From Methylocapsa aurea (GTDB lineage Bacteria > Pseudomonadota > Alphaproteobacteria > Rhizobiales > Beijerinckiaceae): a stretch of 43,717 nt of DNA. The notes under the pieces were generated by a model that was not told the DNA's origin, searched no databases, and was given only the letters and a program-made list of their open reading frames with translations. A program made the translations under genes and the position numbers. Numbering within the stretch: position 1 is the first letter of the stretch; each line of letters opens with the position of its first letter. This document shows, piece by piece, positions 35,242-43,717 of the stretch. Location of the stretch: assembly GCF_000746085.1 (NCBI RefSeq), contig NZ_JQKO01000023.1, positions 1-43,717 on the forward strand. Direction: 5' to 3'.

Positions 35242-35961
35242 TCAGGCCTCCTCCAGCGCGCCAGCGTCTCCAGCCTCGGCGGCGGCGCTCAAGGCGTCGA
35301 ATGCGGCAGGATCGATGCGCTCGAAAACAAGCTCATCGCCGATATCGGCGAGAAAACGTCGCTCGCGCCGCGCATCGAAAATCTTCACCGGGGTCCGGCC
35401 GACCGCATACCAGCCAGTCGGCATGGCGACGCTGGCGACGAGCGCCTGACCGCCCGCGATCAGCAGCGATCCCGGCGGCGCCGGCGCGCGCGGGGCGGCG
35501 CGGCGGGCGATGGTAAGCGCCGCCGGAAGGCCGCCGAGAAATGTGAATCCGGGTGCGAAGCCATACATATAGACCCGGTAAACCGCACTCGCATGCAAGG
35601 CGACGATGCGCTCTCGCGGCAGCCCGAGGATCGCTTCGACCTCGGCGAGATCTTCGCCATGGGGTGGATCGTAACAGGCAGGAAGACGCCAGCGCCTTGG
35701 CCGCGCGCGCGTGACCTCAGCGTCTTTGAGACCGGCGAGAGCCTCGATCAAGCCCTGCGTCGTCAGGCGGCGCGGATCGAAGTGGATCATGAGAGACCGA
35801 TAGGTCGGCACGGTCTCGCTCACCCCGGCCAATTCCGCTTGGGCGATCGCCGCATCAAGCGCCACGACCCGGTCGTGGATCGCGGGATCGATGGCCTGCC
35901 CGAACTCGACGACAAGCGCGCTCTCCCCGGCAGGCAGATAGCGCGGCGCGGCGTTCTTCAT
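35242..35961 (-). CDS. pxpB: 5-oxoprolinase subunit B (KipI/PxpB)
   Basis: 239 residues of the allophanate hydrolase C1/KipI family. Landmarks are RYLPAGESALVVEFG at the start, YRSLMIHFDP, VYMYGFAPGFTFLGGLPA and IAGGQALVASVAMPTGWYAVGRTPVKIFD. It works with PxpA and PxpC in 5-oxoproline hydrolysis. It begins 12 bases after pxpA and ends one base before pxpC starts. Confidence 0.93.
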   Translation of the reverse strand: MKNAAPRYLPAGESALVVEFGQAIDPAIHDRVVALDAAIAQAELAGVSETVPTYRSLMIHFDPRRLTTQGLIEALAGLKDAEVTRARPRRWRLPACYDPPHGEDLAEVEAILGLPRERIVALHASAVYRVYMYGFAPGFTFLGGLPAALTIARRAAPRAPAPPGSLLIAGGQALVASVAMPTGWYAVGRTPVKIFDARRERRFLADIGDELVFERIDPAAFDALSAAAEAGDAGALEEA

Positions 35962-35973
35962 CGCATGGCCTTC

Positions 35974-36738
35974 TCAAGTCCGGAAAAACGGCGCCAGCGC
36001 GATGCCCGCAGCTTCGAGCCGCGAGCGAACCGCCCTCGCCATCGCCACCGCATTGGCGCTGTCGCCATGAACGCAAATGGAGTCGATGCCGACCGGAATA
36101 TGCTTGCCGGAGACCGTGATGATCGCGCCCGCCTCGACCATGGCGAGCGCGCGATCGGCGACGACATTGGGCGCGTCCAGCACCGCGCCCGGATTGGATC
36201 TTTGCGCGAGAAGGCCGGCATCCGTATAGGCGCGGTCGGCGTAGATTTCGCGGGCGACGGAAAGCCCTTCGGCAAGACCTGCGGCTTCGAGCTCCGTTCC
36301 GGCGATGGCGAGAAAACCGAGGCGCGGATCGACGGCCTTCACCGCGCGCGCGATGGAGCGCGCGATCGGCGCCTCCTCCATCGCGCGATTGCTCAAGGCG
36401 CCATGGATCTTCACATAGGTCAATCGATGCCCGGCATAGGCGGCGAGCGCCTGCGCGGCGCCGATCTGATAGGCGACAAGCCGCTCGATTTCGCCCGATG
36501 TAAAGGGCAGCATGCGGCGGCCAAATCCCCAAAGATCCGGAAACCCCGGATGCGCGCCGATCGCCACGCCCTTGGCTTTGGCGAGCTTGAAGGCTTGCGC
36601 CATGATTTCCGGATCGCCGCCATGCAGGCCACATGCGACATTGGCGCTGGTCACGATATCGAGCATGGCGGCGTCATCGCCCATCGCATAGGCGCCGAAG
36701 CCTTCGCCGCAATCGCAATTCAAATCCACGCTGCGCAT
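35974..36738 (-). CDS. pxpA: 5-oxoprolinase subunit A (LamB/YcsF family)
   Basis: 254 residues with the family signature VDLNCDCGEGFGAY at the N-terminus and SANVACGLHGGDPEIM, GAHPGFPDLWGFGRR and YVKIHGAL further in. It is the subunit that opens 5-oxoproline with PxpB and PxpC, a damage product formed from glutamine and glutamate. It starts 27 bases after serB on the same strand, so the two may be co-transcribed. Confidence 0.94.
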   Translation of the reverse strand: MRSVDLNCDCGEGFGAYAMGDDAAMLDIVTSANVACGLHGGDPEIMAQAFKLAKAKGVAIGAHPGFPDLWGFGRRMLPFTSGEIERLVAYQIGAAQALAAYAGHRLTYVKIHGALSNRAMEEAPIARSIARAVKAVDPRLGFLAIAGTELEAAGLAEGLSVAREIYADRAYTDAGLLAQRSNPGAVLDAPNVVADRALAMVEAGAIITVSGKHIPVGIDSICVHGDSANAVAMARAVRSRLEAAGIALAPFFRT

Positions 36739-36765
36739 GACTTCATCATTCCCGCGGCGAATGGC

Positions 36766-37746
36766 TCACAAGCGGGTGCGTTCGTGAGCCTTCTCCATCG
36801 CGCCATATTTGCGCTTCCAATCGGCAGGATCCAATTGTGGACGCGGCTCCGCGAAGAACTCCTCGCGCTTGTACCCTTGCGCGTAAAGCAGCGCGGTAAG
36901 ATCGGCATGGACGATCCGCGCATGCGCCGCGGCGGCGACCATCGGCTGAGCGCGATAGGCAACGCCAAGGCCCGCCGCCTCAAGCATCGCGAGGTCATTG
37001 GCGCCGTCGCCGACGGCCAGCGTCGCCTCGGCTGGTAAGCCATGATCTTCACGCAAGCGCAGCAGCGCCGCGCGCTTGCCTTCCTTACCGAGGATCGGCT
37101 CGGCGACAAGTCCGAGAAGGCGGCCATCCTCGCCCAAAAGCAGCGCATTGGCCTGATTCTCATGAAAGCCGATCTTCTCGGCGATGACGGACGTAAAATT
37201 CGTGAACCCGCCTGAGATGAGCGCCGTATAGGCGCCATCGCGCCGCATGGTCTGCACGAGCGTCCGGCCGCCGGGAGTCAGAGTGATCTTCTTGGCGATC
37301 ACCCGCAGGATAGTGTCGGGATGCAAGCCCTTCAAGAGGGCGACCCGTTCGCGCAAGGCCGGCTCGAATTCGATCTCGCCGCGCATCGCGCGCTGCGTGA
37401 TCTCGACGACAAATTGCTTCTTGCCGGTTTGCGCCGCCAATTCGTCGATGCATTCTTGCCCGATCATGGTGGAATCCATATCGGCCAGGAACAGCTTCTT
37501 GCGCCGGCCCTGCGCCGGCTGGACGATGACGTCGATCTCAGCGGCGCCGATCACCGCCCGCACGGCATCCGCGATGGCGCGCGCATCGACAGGTTCGTCC
37601 GGCGCGAAAGGAATATCGGCCGCTACGCCCTTGTCGAGCCATTGGGAGGGGCCGGGCTTCGGCAAGGCGTCGATCGCCAGTTGCAGCAGCCTCTCGGTCA
37701 GGCTCGGAAAGGTCGGGTTGCAGACGAGCGTCGCGACATGGGTCAT
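36766..37746 (-). CDS. serB: Phosphoserine phosphatase
   Basis: 326 residues. The first 80 form an ACT-like regulatory region (THVATLVCNPTFPSLTERLLQLAIDAL). The HAD phosphatase domain has the nucleophile motif FLADMDSTMIGQECIDELA, the second motif ALISGGFTNFT and the fourth VGDGANDLAMLEAAGLGVAY. It completes serine synthesis, with serA and serC 7-9 kb away on the same strand. The ATG at 37746 has GGAAAG in front; a stronger GGAGGTGA lies 22 bases upstream but has no usable start behind it. Confidence 0.95.
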   Translation of the reverse strand: MTHVATLVCNPTFPSLTERLLQLAIDALPKPGPSQWLDKGVAADIPFAPDEPVDARAIADAVRAVIGAAEIDVIVQPAQGRRKKLFLADMDSTMIGQECIDELAAQTGKKQFVVEITQRAMRGEIEFEPALRERVALLKGLHPDTILRVIAKKITLTPGGRTLVQTMRRDGAYTALISGGFTNFTSVIAEKIGFHENQANALLLGEDGRLLGLVAEPILGKEGKRAALLRLREDHGLPAEATLAVGDGANDLAMLEAAGLGVAYRAQPMVAAAAHARIVHADLTALLYAQGYKREEFFAEPRPQLDPADWKRKYGAMEKAHERTRL

Positions 37747-37894
37747 GGGGCGTCTTTCCGTGAAAATGTCACCTCCGTGATGTGGCGGTGAAGTCGATCG
37801 CCGCCATTTCATCGCAGGACGCCGCCCACGGCAAGCCTGTATTATATTCCCCTTTTAGGTCCCCGCTGGCCTTTAGCTCGCCCCAGCGCGGCGC

Positions 37895-38461
37895 CTATTC
37901 CGCCGCCACGTTGCGCGCCGATGGCTTTTGCTTCAAATGCGCATCGATCAGCATATTGGCGATCGTCATGCGGCGGGCGGCGGCGATCCGCTGCGCCGGA
38001 GCGAAGCGGTCTGGATGGTTCATCTTGGCGAAATCGCGACGGATCCGCTTGAGTTCGACGCTCGCCAGATCCGCATGAAGACCAAGCTCCTGGGCGATTT
38101 CCTCGTCTTCAGTTGGCGCCGGTGCGGGGGCAGGCGGCGCGGACTGGGAAGGCGCCGACGCCTGTGGCGCAGGCTCATTTGGCGAGGCCGCGTCCGCTGG
38201 ACCATAGGCTTCCTCTACGTAGGGCGCCGATGGCCCGGACTGGGCGGCGTCGTTCTCGCCCCACCAGCGCCAGGAAATGTTTCCCAGGAGCCGCCGCAAC
38301 CTCGGAGCCGGCCGCGGCTCGGGCTCCAGCGCGGCTTGATCGTCCTCCGCCTTTACCTTGCCGGCGCCGGCGTCAGAAGGCCGCTCCGTCTTGGCGTGGT
38401 CGAGCGAGGCGAGAATGTCGCCGAAATCGGCGGCGCTGCTGTTTCGTTTCATCTGGATCAT
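37895..38461 (-). CDS. J-domain-like protein
   Basis: About 188 residues. The N-terminal two thirds are Ala/Pro/Glu-rich and probably disordered. The last 70 residues resemble the end of a J domain: LKRIRRDFAKMNHPDRFAPAQRIAAARRMTIANMLIDAHLK, with the HPD motif. Such proteins recruit DnaK-type chaperones. No membrane helix is evident. The start is uncertain between 38479, 38461 and 38452. Genes of this build are common in Rhizobiales without a known client. Confidence 0.7.
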   Translation of the reverse strand: MIQMKRNSSAADFGDILASLDHAKTERPSDAGAGKVKAEDDQAALEPEPRPAPRLRRLLGNISWRWWGENDAAQSGPSAPYVEEAYGPADAASPNEPAPQASAPSQSAPPAPAPAPTEDEEIAQELGLHADLASVELKRIRRDFAKMNHPDRFAPAQRIAAARRMTIANMLIDAHLKQKPSARNVAAE

Positions 38462-38755
38462 GGCGACAACCCACCCCATCGAGGCGCGGTTTGAAAAGAA
38501 TTCACGAGAGTTTGCACGCCAGCCATTGAACCGAAGTTAAGACAAAAGCGTCATCTTGAAGTGAAACCGTCTTGCTAATCGGGAAGTTGGATTGGACCGC
38601 CGCCGGGCGCGGCCCAATGCCGCGGCATTCTCAAGCTCGCGGCGCTCTCCGCGCGAAGGCCTGGCAAGCCTTTCCTTGGCTACATGACCAAAGCTTAATT
38701 TGAACCGCATATCGCGGAGGACTAACACAACAGAGTGCAACTCTTGGAGACACAC

Positions 38756-39409
38756 ATGCAATCGCGCTTACCGATGGCTTTTACACTAGCCGCGCTCATC
38801 GGCGCCGGCGTCGCTTTCGATGCTAATGCGCAACAGCCGCCGCCCGGCCCTCCTCCTACCCCGCCGGGAATGGCGAAGCACGCCCCGCATTGGGAATTTT
38901 CGTCCGCCGATCGCGCCGCTTTTTTCGACGCGCGCTTGGCAGCTCTCCATGCCGGCTTGAAGCTCACTGCGGATCAGGAAAAGCTTTGGCCGCCGATTGA
39001 AGCCGCGCTGCGCGCCGCGCAGAAGACCGCCGCCGAGCGACGTGAAAAAATGCAATCCGAGCAGCGCCCCGCCGACATTATCGCCAAGCTGCGGGCCATC
39101 AGCGAAGCCCAGATCGCGCATGGCGAAACTCTCAAGGCGATCGCCGACGCCGCTTCCCCACTCTACGCGACGTTGAGCGACGAGCAGAAACATCGCCTGC
39201 CAATTCTGCTTCATGCAATGAAACCGCATTTCGGCGGCATTCACGGAATGGGCGACCATCACGGCATGGGCGGCCATCATGGCATGATGCATGAGGGCTG
39301 GCGCGGCGGCGACCATTCGGACGACGTTGGTTCGCACGACAACGGGTCGGACGACGACGATGATGATGATGACAATGGTCCTCCTCCTCCCCCGTGGGAA
39401 CGGCGTTAA
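38756..39409 (+). CDS. Spy/CpxP-like periplasmic protein with His/Met and Asp tail
   Basis: 217 residues. The signal peptide ends near residue 26 (FDANA before QQPPPG). Two LTxxQ motifs are present (LKLTADQEKLWPP and ATLSDEQKHRLP), as in Spy/CpxP chaperones and metal-stress sensors, in an otherwise helical core. The last 60 residues hold HHGMGGHHGMMHEGW-type His/Met clusters and a run of eight Asp. That tail suggests binding of copper or other metal ions. GGAG precedes the ATG at 38756; a GTG seven codons earlier is less likely. A terminator follows. The 294 bases before it show nothing recognised. Confidence 0.75.
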   Translation: MQSRLPMAFTLAALIGAGVAFDANAQQPPPGPPPTPPGMAKHAPHWEFSSADRAAFFDARLAALHAGLKLTADQEKLWPPIEAALRAAQKTAAERREKMQSEQRPADIIAKLRAISEAQIAHGETLKAIADAASPLYATLSDEQKHRLPILLHAMKPHFGGIHGMGDHHGMGGHHGMMHEGWRGGDHSDDVGSHDNGSDDDDDDDDNGPPPPPWERR

Positions 39410-39456
39410 TCGCCGATCGCTTCAATGTGAGCGGATCAGGGCCTCTCCAATCCAAC

Positions 39457-39488
39457 AGCCGGCTGAGCTTGCGCCCAGCCGGCTTTTT
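39457..39488 (+). terminator. Rho-independent terminator of the Spy-like gene
   Basis: AGCCGGCTG at 39457-39465 pairs with CAGCCGGCT at 39476-39484, followed by TTTTT. It lies about 50 bases past the stop. Confidence 0.88.
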
Positions 39489-39547
39489 AGGCCTTCCATA
39501 CCAAAATCATGCAAGCGAAAGCGCCCAGCGCGGCATGGCCCACGGCG

Positions 39548-39922
39548 TCAGGCCGAAGTGGGCTTTGGCTCCTCCTCGAGCGCTTGCGCCTCCGCGTCGC
39601 TGAACACATGCCCGCGCGTCAGAAACCGCACCCCTTCCGGCGCCTCGATCGAAAAGCCGGCTCCGCGCCCCGCGACGACATCGATGATGAGCTGCGTATG
39701 CGCCCAGAATTCGAATTGCGCGGCGCCGATATAGACCGGGCAGCCGGCGATCTCGCCAAGCAGAATGTCGCTGGCGCCAGTGCGAAACTCCGCCAGCGGA
39801 AAACACATCGGCGAACTGCCGTCGCAGCACCCGCCCGACTGATGAAACAGCAAGGCGCCATGCGTCTCCTTGAGGCGCTCGATCAGCGCCAAGGCTTTTT
39901 CGGTCGCCACGACGCGCTGCAT
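39548..39922 (-). CDS. DUF779 protein, partner of aldehyde dehydrogenase
   Basis: 124 residues of the DUF779 family. FHQSGGCCDGSSPMCFP carries the conserved Cys pair, and VYIGAAQFEFWAHTQLIIDVVAGRGAGFSIEAPEG is typical. Such genes are nearly always directly downstream of an ExaC/AldB-type aldehyde dehydrogenase, as here (58 bases). Its role is not established. The ATG at 39922 gives the usual length. Confidence 0.88.
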   Translation of the reverse strand: MQRVVATEKALALIERLKETHGALLFHQSGGCCDGSSPMCFPLAEFRTGASDILLGEIAGCPVYIGAAQFEFWAHTQLIIDVVAGRGAGFSIEAPEGVRFLTRGHVFSDAEAQALEEEPKPTSA

Positions 39923-39980
39923 CACCCAATGAGTCCCCTTGTTGATATATCTTGACCGCAACGGGTCGGCGCATCCGCGC

Positions 39981-41501
39981 TCAAAAGAATCCAAGCGCCT
40001 TCGGACTGTAGCTGACCAGCATGTTCTTGGTCTTCTGATAATGATCCAACATCATCTTGTGGTTTTCGCGGCCGATGCCAGATTGCTTATAGCCGCCGAA
40101 CGCCGCATGCGCCGGATAGAGATGGTAGCAGTTGGTCCACACCCGCCCGGCTTCTATCGCGCGGCCGAAGCGATAGGCGCGCGTCCCATTGCGGGTCCAG
40201 ACGCCGGCGCCGAGGCCGTAGAGCGTATCATTGGCGATCTCCAGCGCCTCTTCATCATCCTTGAAGCTGGTCACCGAAAGCACCGGGCCGAAAATCTCCT
40301 CTTGGAAGATGCGCATCTTATTGTGGCCTTCGAGAATCGTCGGCTGGACATAGAAGCCGCCCGCTAGTTCGGGACCCACATCCGCGCGTCCGCCGCCGGC
40401 CAGCACCTTGGCCCCTTCCTGCCGCCCGATATCGAGATAGGATAGAATCTTTTCGAGCTGATCGTTGGAGGCCTGCGCCCCGATCATCGTCGCTGGATCG
40501 AGCGGATTGCCCTGCTTGATTTTCTTGACCCGCGCCACCGCCCGCTCCATGAAGCGGTCGTAGATTTTTTCCTGCACCAAGGCGCGCGAGGGACAGGTGC
40601 AGACCTCGCCCTGGTTCAAGGCGAACATCGAAAACCCTTCAAGCGCCTTGTCGAAAAAATCATCGTCTTCATCGGCGACATCGGCGAAGAAAATGTTTGG
40701 CGATTTGCCGCCGAGCTCCAGCGTCACCGGGATGATGTTCTCCGACGCATATTGCATGATGAGCCGGCCGGTCGTCGTCTCGCCGGTGAATGCGACCTTC
40801 GCGATTCGCTTGTTCTGCGCCAGCGGCTTGCCGGCTTCGACGCCAAACCCGTTGATCACGTTGAGGACGCCCGGCGGCAATAGGTCGCCGATCATATCGA
40901 CCAGCACCATGACGCTCATCGGGGTTTGCTCGGCTGGCTTCAGGATGACGCAATTGCCGGCGGCGAGCGCGGGCGCGAGTTTCCACACCGCCATCAGGAG
41001 CGGAAAATTCCACGGAATGATCTGAGCGACGACGCCGAGCGGCTCATGAAAATGATAGGCGACCGTGTCATGATCGATCTCGCTAATGCCGCCCTCCTGC
41101 GCCCGCAGGCATCCGGCGAAATAGCGGAAATGATCCACCGCCAGCGGCAGGTCGGCGGCCTTGGTTTCGCGAATGGGCTTGCCATTGTCGATGGTCTCGA
41201 CCATCGCCAGCATGTCGAGCTTTTGCTCGATCCGATCGGCAATGCGAAGCAGCGCGAGCGAACGCTCGGCGGGAGATGTGCGGCCCCAGGCCCCCCGCGC
41301 GGCGTGCGCGGCGTCCAGCGCCAATTCGACATCCTCGGCGCTCGAACGCGCGACCGTGCAAATCACACGACCATCGATCGGCGAAATATTCTCGAAGGTT
41401 TGGCCCTTAACCGCCGGGACCCATTTGCCGCCGATGAAATTGTCGTAGTGAGGACGAATTGCGATCTCATGCGCGATGTCGGCCAAAATCTTGTCGACCA
41501 A
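39981..41501 (-). CDS. Aldehyde dehydrogenase, ExaC/AldB type
   Basis: 506 residues of the NAD(P)-dependent aldehyde dehydrogenase superfamily. The catalytic Cys lies in [13 protein letters not shown] and the general base Glu in [32 protein letters not shown] is also present. The length, the CTCPSR block and the DUF779 neighbour point to the acetaldehyde dehydrogenase group, which makes acetate from C2 compounds. The start is TTG, supported by AGGGAGG five bases before it. No quinoprotein ethanol dehydrogenase is in the window. Confidence 0.92.
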   Translation of the reverse strand: MVDKILADIAHEIAIRPHYDNFIGGKWVPAVKGQTFENISPIDGRVICTVARSSAEDVELALDAAHAARGAWGRTSPAERSLALLRIADRIEQKLDMLAMVETIDNGKPIRETKAADLPLAVDHFRYFAGCLRAQEGGISEIDHDTVAYHFHEPLGVVAQIIPWNFPLLMAVWKLAPALAAGNCVILKPAEQTPMSVMVLVDMIGDLLPPGVLNVINGFGVEAGKPLAQNKRIAKVAFTGETTTGRLIMQYASENIIPVTLELGGKSPNIFFADVADEDDDFFDKALEGFSMFALNQGEVCTCPSRALVQEKIYDRFMERAVARVKKIKQGNPLDPATMIGAQASNDQLEKILSYLDIGRQEGAKVLAGGGRADVGPELAGGFYVQPTILEGHNKMRIFQEEIFGPVLSVTSFKDDEEALEIANDTLYGLGAGVWTRNGTRAYRFGRAIEAGRVWTNCYHLYPAHAAFGGYKQSGIGRENHKMMLDHYQKTKNMLVSYSPKALGFF

Positions 41502-41621
41502 TTTTGCCTCCCTAAGCGGAAATTGTTCTTGGACGCCGCGGCGACGCGCCAGCTGCTCTTTTGCCCTTAAAATAGGGCCGGCGCGTCATTTTGGAATAGG
41601 CTTGGCGCGAGCGCAGCGCTA

Positions 41622-41722
41622 GAGCATGATGCCGAAAAGTGGAAACCGGTTTTCGGACGACATCATGCTCCAACTCTTTGATTTTGAGCGAGTCCTTGTC
41701 GATCACATGAGTCGATGTGATC
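41622..41722. repeat. Double palindromic repeat of Rhizobiales type
   Basis: First hairpin: GAGCATGATG at 41622-41631 with CATCATGCTC at 41661-41670, inner pair CCGAAAA / TTTTCGG, core GTGGAAACCGG. Second hairpin: GATCACAT at 41701-41708 with ATGTGATC at 41715-41722. Elements of this sequence (GCATGATGCCGAAAAGTG...) are common between genes of Rhizobiales. It lies between the acyltransferase-like and aldehyde dehydrogenase genes. Confidence 0.9.
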
Positions 41723-41732
41723 GGGACGCGCT

Positions 41733-42698
41733 CTAAGCAGTCCATCCAACAAGCTTGGCGGCGCTCGCCGCGGCGACGCGTTTGGCGTGGGCGTAGAGCG
41801 CCGCCACTGCGCAGCTCGCCAGCCGCGTGCGGAGCGTGTCGGCGCGGCTGGTCAGGATGATCGGCGCGCGCGCCCCGAGCACAATGCCTGCTGCGTCCGC
41901 ATTGGCGAGAAAGGTGAAGACCTTTGCAAGCATATTGCCGGCCTCGAGGTCGGGAACGACCAGAATGTCGGCGTCGCCGGCAACCGGCGACTTGATATTC
42001 TTGGCCTTGGCGGCGTCGGGACTGATCGCGTTGTCGAACGCCAATGGGCCATCGAGCAGACCGCCCAGGATCTGGCCGCGGTCGGCCATTTTGCACAGCG
42101 CCGCCGCTTCGATGGTCGATGGTATTTTGGAGCTGACCGTCTCGGCGGCGGAAAGGATTGCGACCTTCGGCTGGGCGACGCCAAGGGCTATCGCGAGATC
42201 GATCGCGTTTTGAATAATGTCGGTTTTGTCTTCAAGCGTCGGAAAGATATTCACCGCGGCGTCGGTGATGAACAGAGGCTTGTGATAGGTCGGAACATCC
42301 ATGATGAAGACATGGCTGATGCGCCGCTCGGTCCTGATGCCGGTCTCCTTGCTCACCACCTCGGCCATTAATTCATCGGTGTGCAGGCTGCCTTTCATGA
42401 GCGCATCGGCCTCGCCCATCCTCACAAGTTCCACGGCCTTTGCGGCGGCGGCATGGCTATGGGGCGCGTCGATCAGCCGAAAGGGCGAAATGTCGAGGCC
42501 AAGCGTCCTCGCGAGCGCTTCTATCCTGGTTTTGGGACCGACCAGGATCGGCTCGATAAGACGCGCCTTCGCGGCCTCAAGCGCCCCGCGCAAGGCGCTT
42601 TCGTCGCAAGGATGGGCGACCGCGGTGCGCACCGGCGCCAGACCATGACAGAGGAAGATCAGGGCCTCGTATTTCTCGTGCCCGCGTTCCTTGGTCAT
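41733..42698 (-). CDS. Phosphate acetyl/butyryltransferase family protein
   Basis: 321 residues of the PTA_PTB family, which moves acyl groups between CoA and phosphate. Blocks include EPILVGPKTRIEALARTLG, GEADALMKGSLHTDELM, RISHVFIMDVPTYHKPLFITDAAVNIFP and GDADILVVPDLEAGNMLAK. The last two are typical of phosphate butyryltransferase-like and bifunctional enoyl-CoA hydratase/phosphate acetyltransferase proteins, here without the hydratase part. GGGAG precedes the ATG at 42698. No acetate kinase is found beside it in the window. The acyl chain used cannot be told. Confidence 0.85.
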   Translation of the reverse strand: MTKERGHEKYEALIFLCHGLAPVRTAVAHPCDESALRGALEAAKARLIEPILVGPKTRIEALARTLGLDISPFRLIDAPHSHAAAAKAVELVRMGEADALMKGSLHTDELMAEVVSKETGIRTERRISHVFIMDVPTYHKPLFITDAAVNIFPTLEDKTDIIQNAIDLAIALGVAQPKVAILSAAETVSSKIPSTIEAAALCKMADRGQILGGLLDGPLAFDNAISPDAAKAKNIKSPVAGDADILVVPDLEAGNMLAKVFTFLANADAAGIVLGARAPIILTSRADTLRTRLASCAVAALYAHAKRVAAASAAKLVGWTA

Positions 42699-42897
42699 GC
42701 TCGACGCTCCCTTTGGTTCGAGGCCGCGAAGGCGAACCATCGCCGCCGCCGATCCATCCGGATAGAGCAAAATATCGTGAAAATCGTGACAGAGCGAGAC
42801 GCCAAGAAAGCGCAAGGCGCCTCGATAAGATCAGGAAGGCGCGGGACGCTTCGATAGAATCATGCGTCGAGACAATAGATTGAGCGCATGAGTTCAG

Positions 42898-43717
42898 TCA
42901 GTTCGAAGCGATCGGGCTCTCCTGCTGCGCCTTGGCCTGGCGGCGTTTTTGGTGGAGGATTTCTTCGGTGTAGCCGTTTTTCTGGTCGCGGCCTTTGAAG
43001 ATCAGATCCTGGGCGGCGAGGAAGGCCGGCCCGTCGAAGTTCGGCGCCATCGGCCGGTAGGCCGGATCGCCGGCGTTCTGCCGATCGACCACCGCCGCCA
43101 TATGCTTCAGCCGCTCCAGCACCTGCGCCGCGCCGACCACCCCGTGATGCAGCCAATTGGCGATGTGCTGGCTCGAAATCCGCAAGGTCGCCCGATCCTC
43201 CATCAGGCCGACGTCATGAATGTCGGGCACTTTCGAACAGCCGATCCCCTGATCGACCCAGCGCACCACATAGCCCAAAATGCCCTGGCAATTATTGTCG
43301 AGCTCCTCCTCGACGTCTTCCGGCGCGAAATTGGTCCGGCTGACCGGAAGGGAGAGCAGGTCGGCAAGGCGCGCCGGGGCGCGCTTGCGCAGCTCCGCCT
43401 GCCGGGCGGCGACGTCGACCTTGTGATAATGCACCGCATGCAGCGTCGCCGCCGTCGGCGAGGGCACCCAGGCGGTGCTGGCCCCGGCCAGCGGATGGGC
43501 GATTTTTTGCGCCAGCATGTCGGCCATCAGGTCCGGAGCGGCCCACATCCCCTTGCCGATCTGCGCCCGCCCCGGCAAGCCGCAGGCGAGGCCCACATCG
43601 ACATTCGCATTCTCGTAAGCCGCGATCCACGGCGTCGATTTCATCTCGTTCTTGCGGATCATCGGACCCGCCTCCATCGAGGTGTGGATCTCGTCGCCGG
43701 TGCGGTCGAGGAAGCCG
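42898..43717 (-). CDS. glcB: Malate synthase G, C-terminal part (cut by window edge)
   Basis: The last 272 residues of a gene that begins beyond the right edge. The visible end starts [19 protein letters not shown], followed by [15 protein letters not shown] and [25 protein letters not shown], all diagnostic of malate synthase [51 protein letters not shown] follows in order. The enzyme joins glyoxylate and acetyl-CoA to malate. In a serine-cycle organism this lets glyoxylate be drawn off, or C2 compounds be used. Confidence 0.96.
   Translation of the reverse strand, partial: GFLDRTGDEIHTSMEAGPMIRKNEMKSTPWIAAYENANVDVGLACGLPGRAQIGKGMWAAPDLMADMLAQKIAHPLAGASTAWVPSPTAATLHAVHYHKVDVAARQAELRKRAPARLADLLSLPVSRTNFAPEDVEEELDNNCQGILGYVVRWVDQGIGCSKVPDIHDVGLMEDRATLRISSQHIANWLHHGVVGAAQVLERLKHMAAVVDRQNAGDPAYRPMAPNFDGPAFLAAQDLIFKGRDQKNGYTEEILHQKRRQAKAQQESPIASN

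Noticed and set aside
37760-37780. Strong Shine-Dalgarno-like GGAGGTGA upstream of serB (minus strand)
   Set aside because: No ordinary start codon follows at a usable distance in the serB frame; the ATG at 37746 has its own GGAAAG.
1-43717. tRNA, rRNA, CRISPR arrays, insertion sequences, prophage or integrase genes
   Set aside because: None recognised on either strand by eye; a tRNA scan and profile search would be needed to exclude small or diverged examples.

Overview
The window is GC-rich alphaproteobacterial chromosome. The left edge carries, on the minus strand, the first 56 codons of what reads as pmoC, the C subunit of particulate methane monooxygenase (IYEQKFGW..GLD). Serine-pathway genes, ATP-type PEP carboxykinase, malate synthase G and a Rhizobiales-type intergenic palindrome also occur. 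This points to a type II (serine-cycle) methanotroph. I favour the Beijerinckiaceae, perhaps near Methylocapsa, but the genus is inference. No rRNA, tRNA, CRISPR array, insertion sequence or prophage was recognised, so this is mostly ordinary core chromosome with several unusual proteins embedded in it.

Layout. 1-865: pmoC start and a long upstream region with four TCGGTC (GACCGA) boxes. 866-6498: SNase-fold protein, M48 lipoprotein protease, DUF3311 plus MctP-like symporter, and an FAD monooxygenase. 6697-10616: D,D-carboxypeptidase with a basic tail, CobW-type metal GTPase, S4 RNA-binding protein and 7Fe ferredoxin. 11030-14557: CarD regulator with a histone-like 360-residue extension, then Hsp20 and DUF1150 behind a likely heat-shock promoter, and a HugZ-like protein. 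14802-16412: pckA. 16445-25699 (minus): a complete potassium-transport cluster in the order small membrane ORF, kdpF, kdpA, kdpB, kdpC, kdpD, kdpE, EIIA-Ntr-like gene. 26165-30863 (minus): porin-like protein, serA, serC. 31070-34170 (plus): Cys-rich secreted protein, argG, Gly/His/Trp repeat protein. 34167-38461 (minus): pxpC, pxpB, pxpA, serB, J-domain-like protein. 38756-39409 (plus): Spy-like protein with a His/Met/Asp tail. 39548-43717 (minus): DUF779 protein, aldehyde dehydrogenase, phosphate acyltransferase-like protein and malate synthase G (cut by the right edge).

Together serA, serC and serB give the full phosphorylated route from 3-phosphoglycerate to serine. pckA, the phosphate acyltransferase and malate synthase G sit at the PEP/acetyl-CoA/glyoxylate node that a serine-cycle organism must balance. 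The kdp cluster forms a potassium-uptake unit in which the pump (FABC), the two-component system (DE) and a PTS-Ntr phosphocarrier are encoded together. The most unusual points are the KdpC with an added C-terminal periplasmic domain, the CarD with a histone H1-like arm, the EIIA-Ntr gene at the end of the kdp run, the repeated boxes upstream of pmoC, and a family of palindromic repeats between genes.
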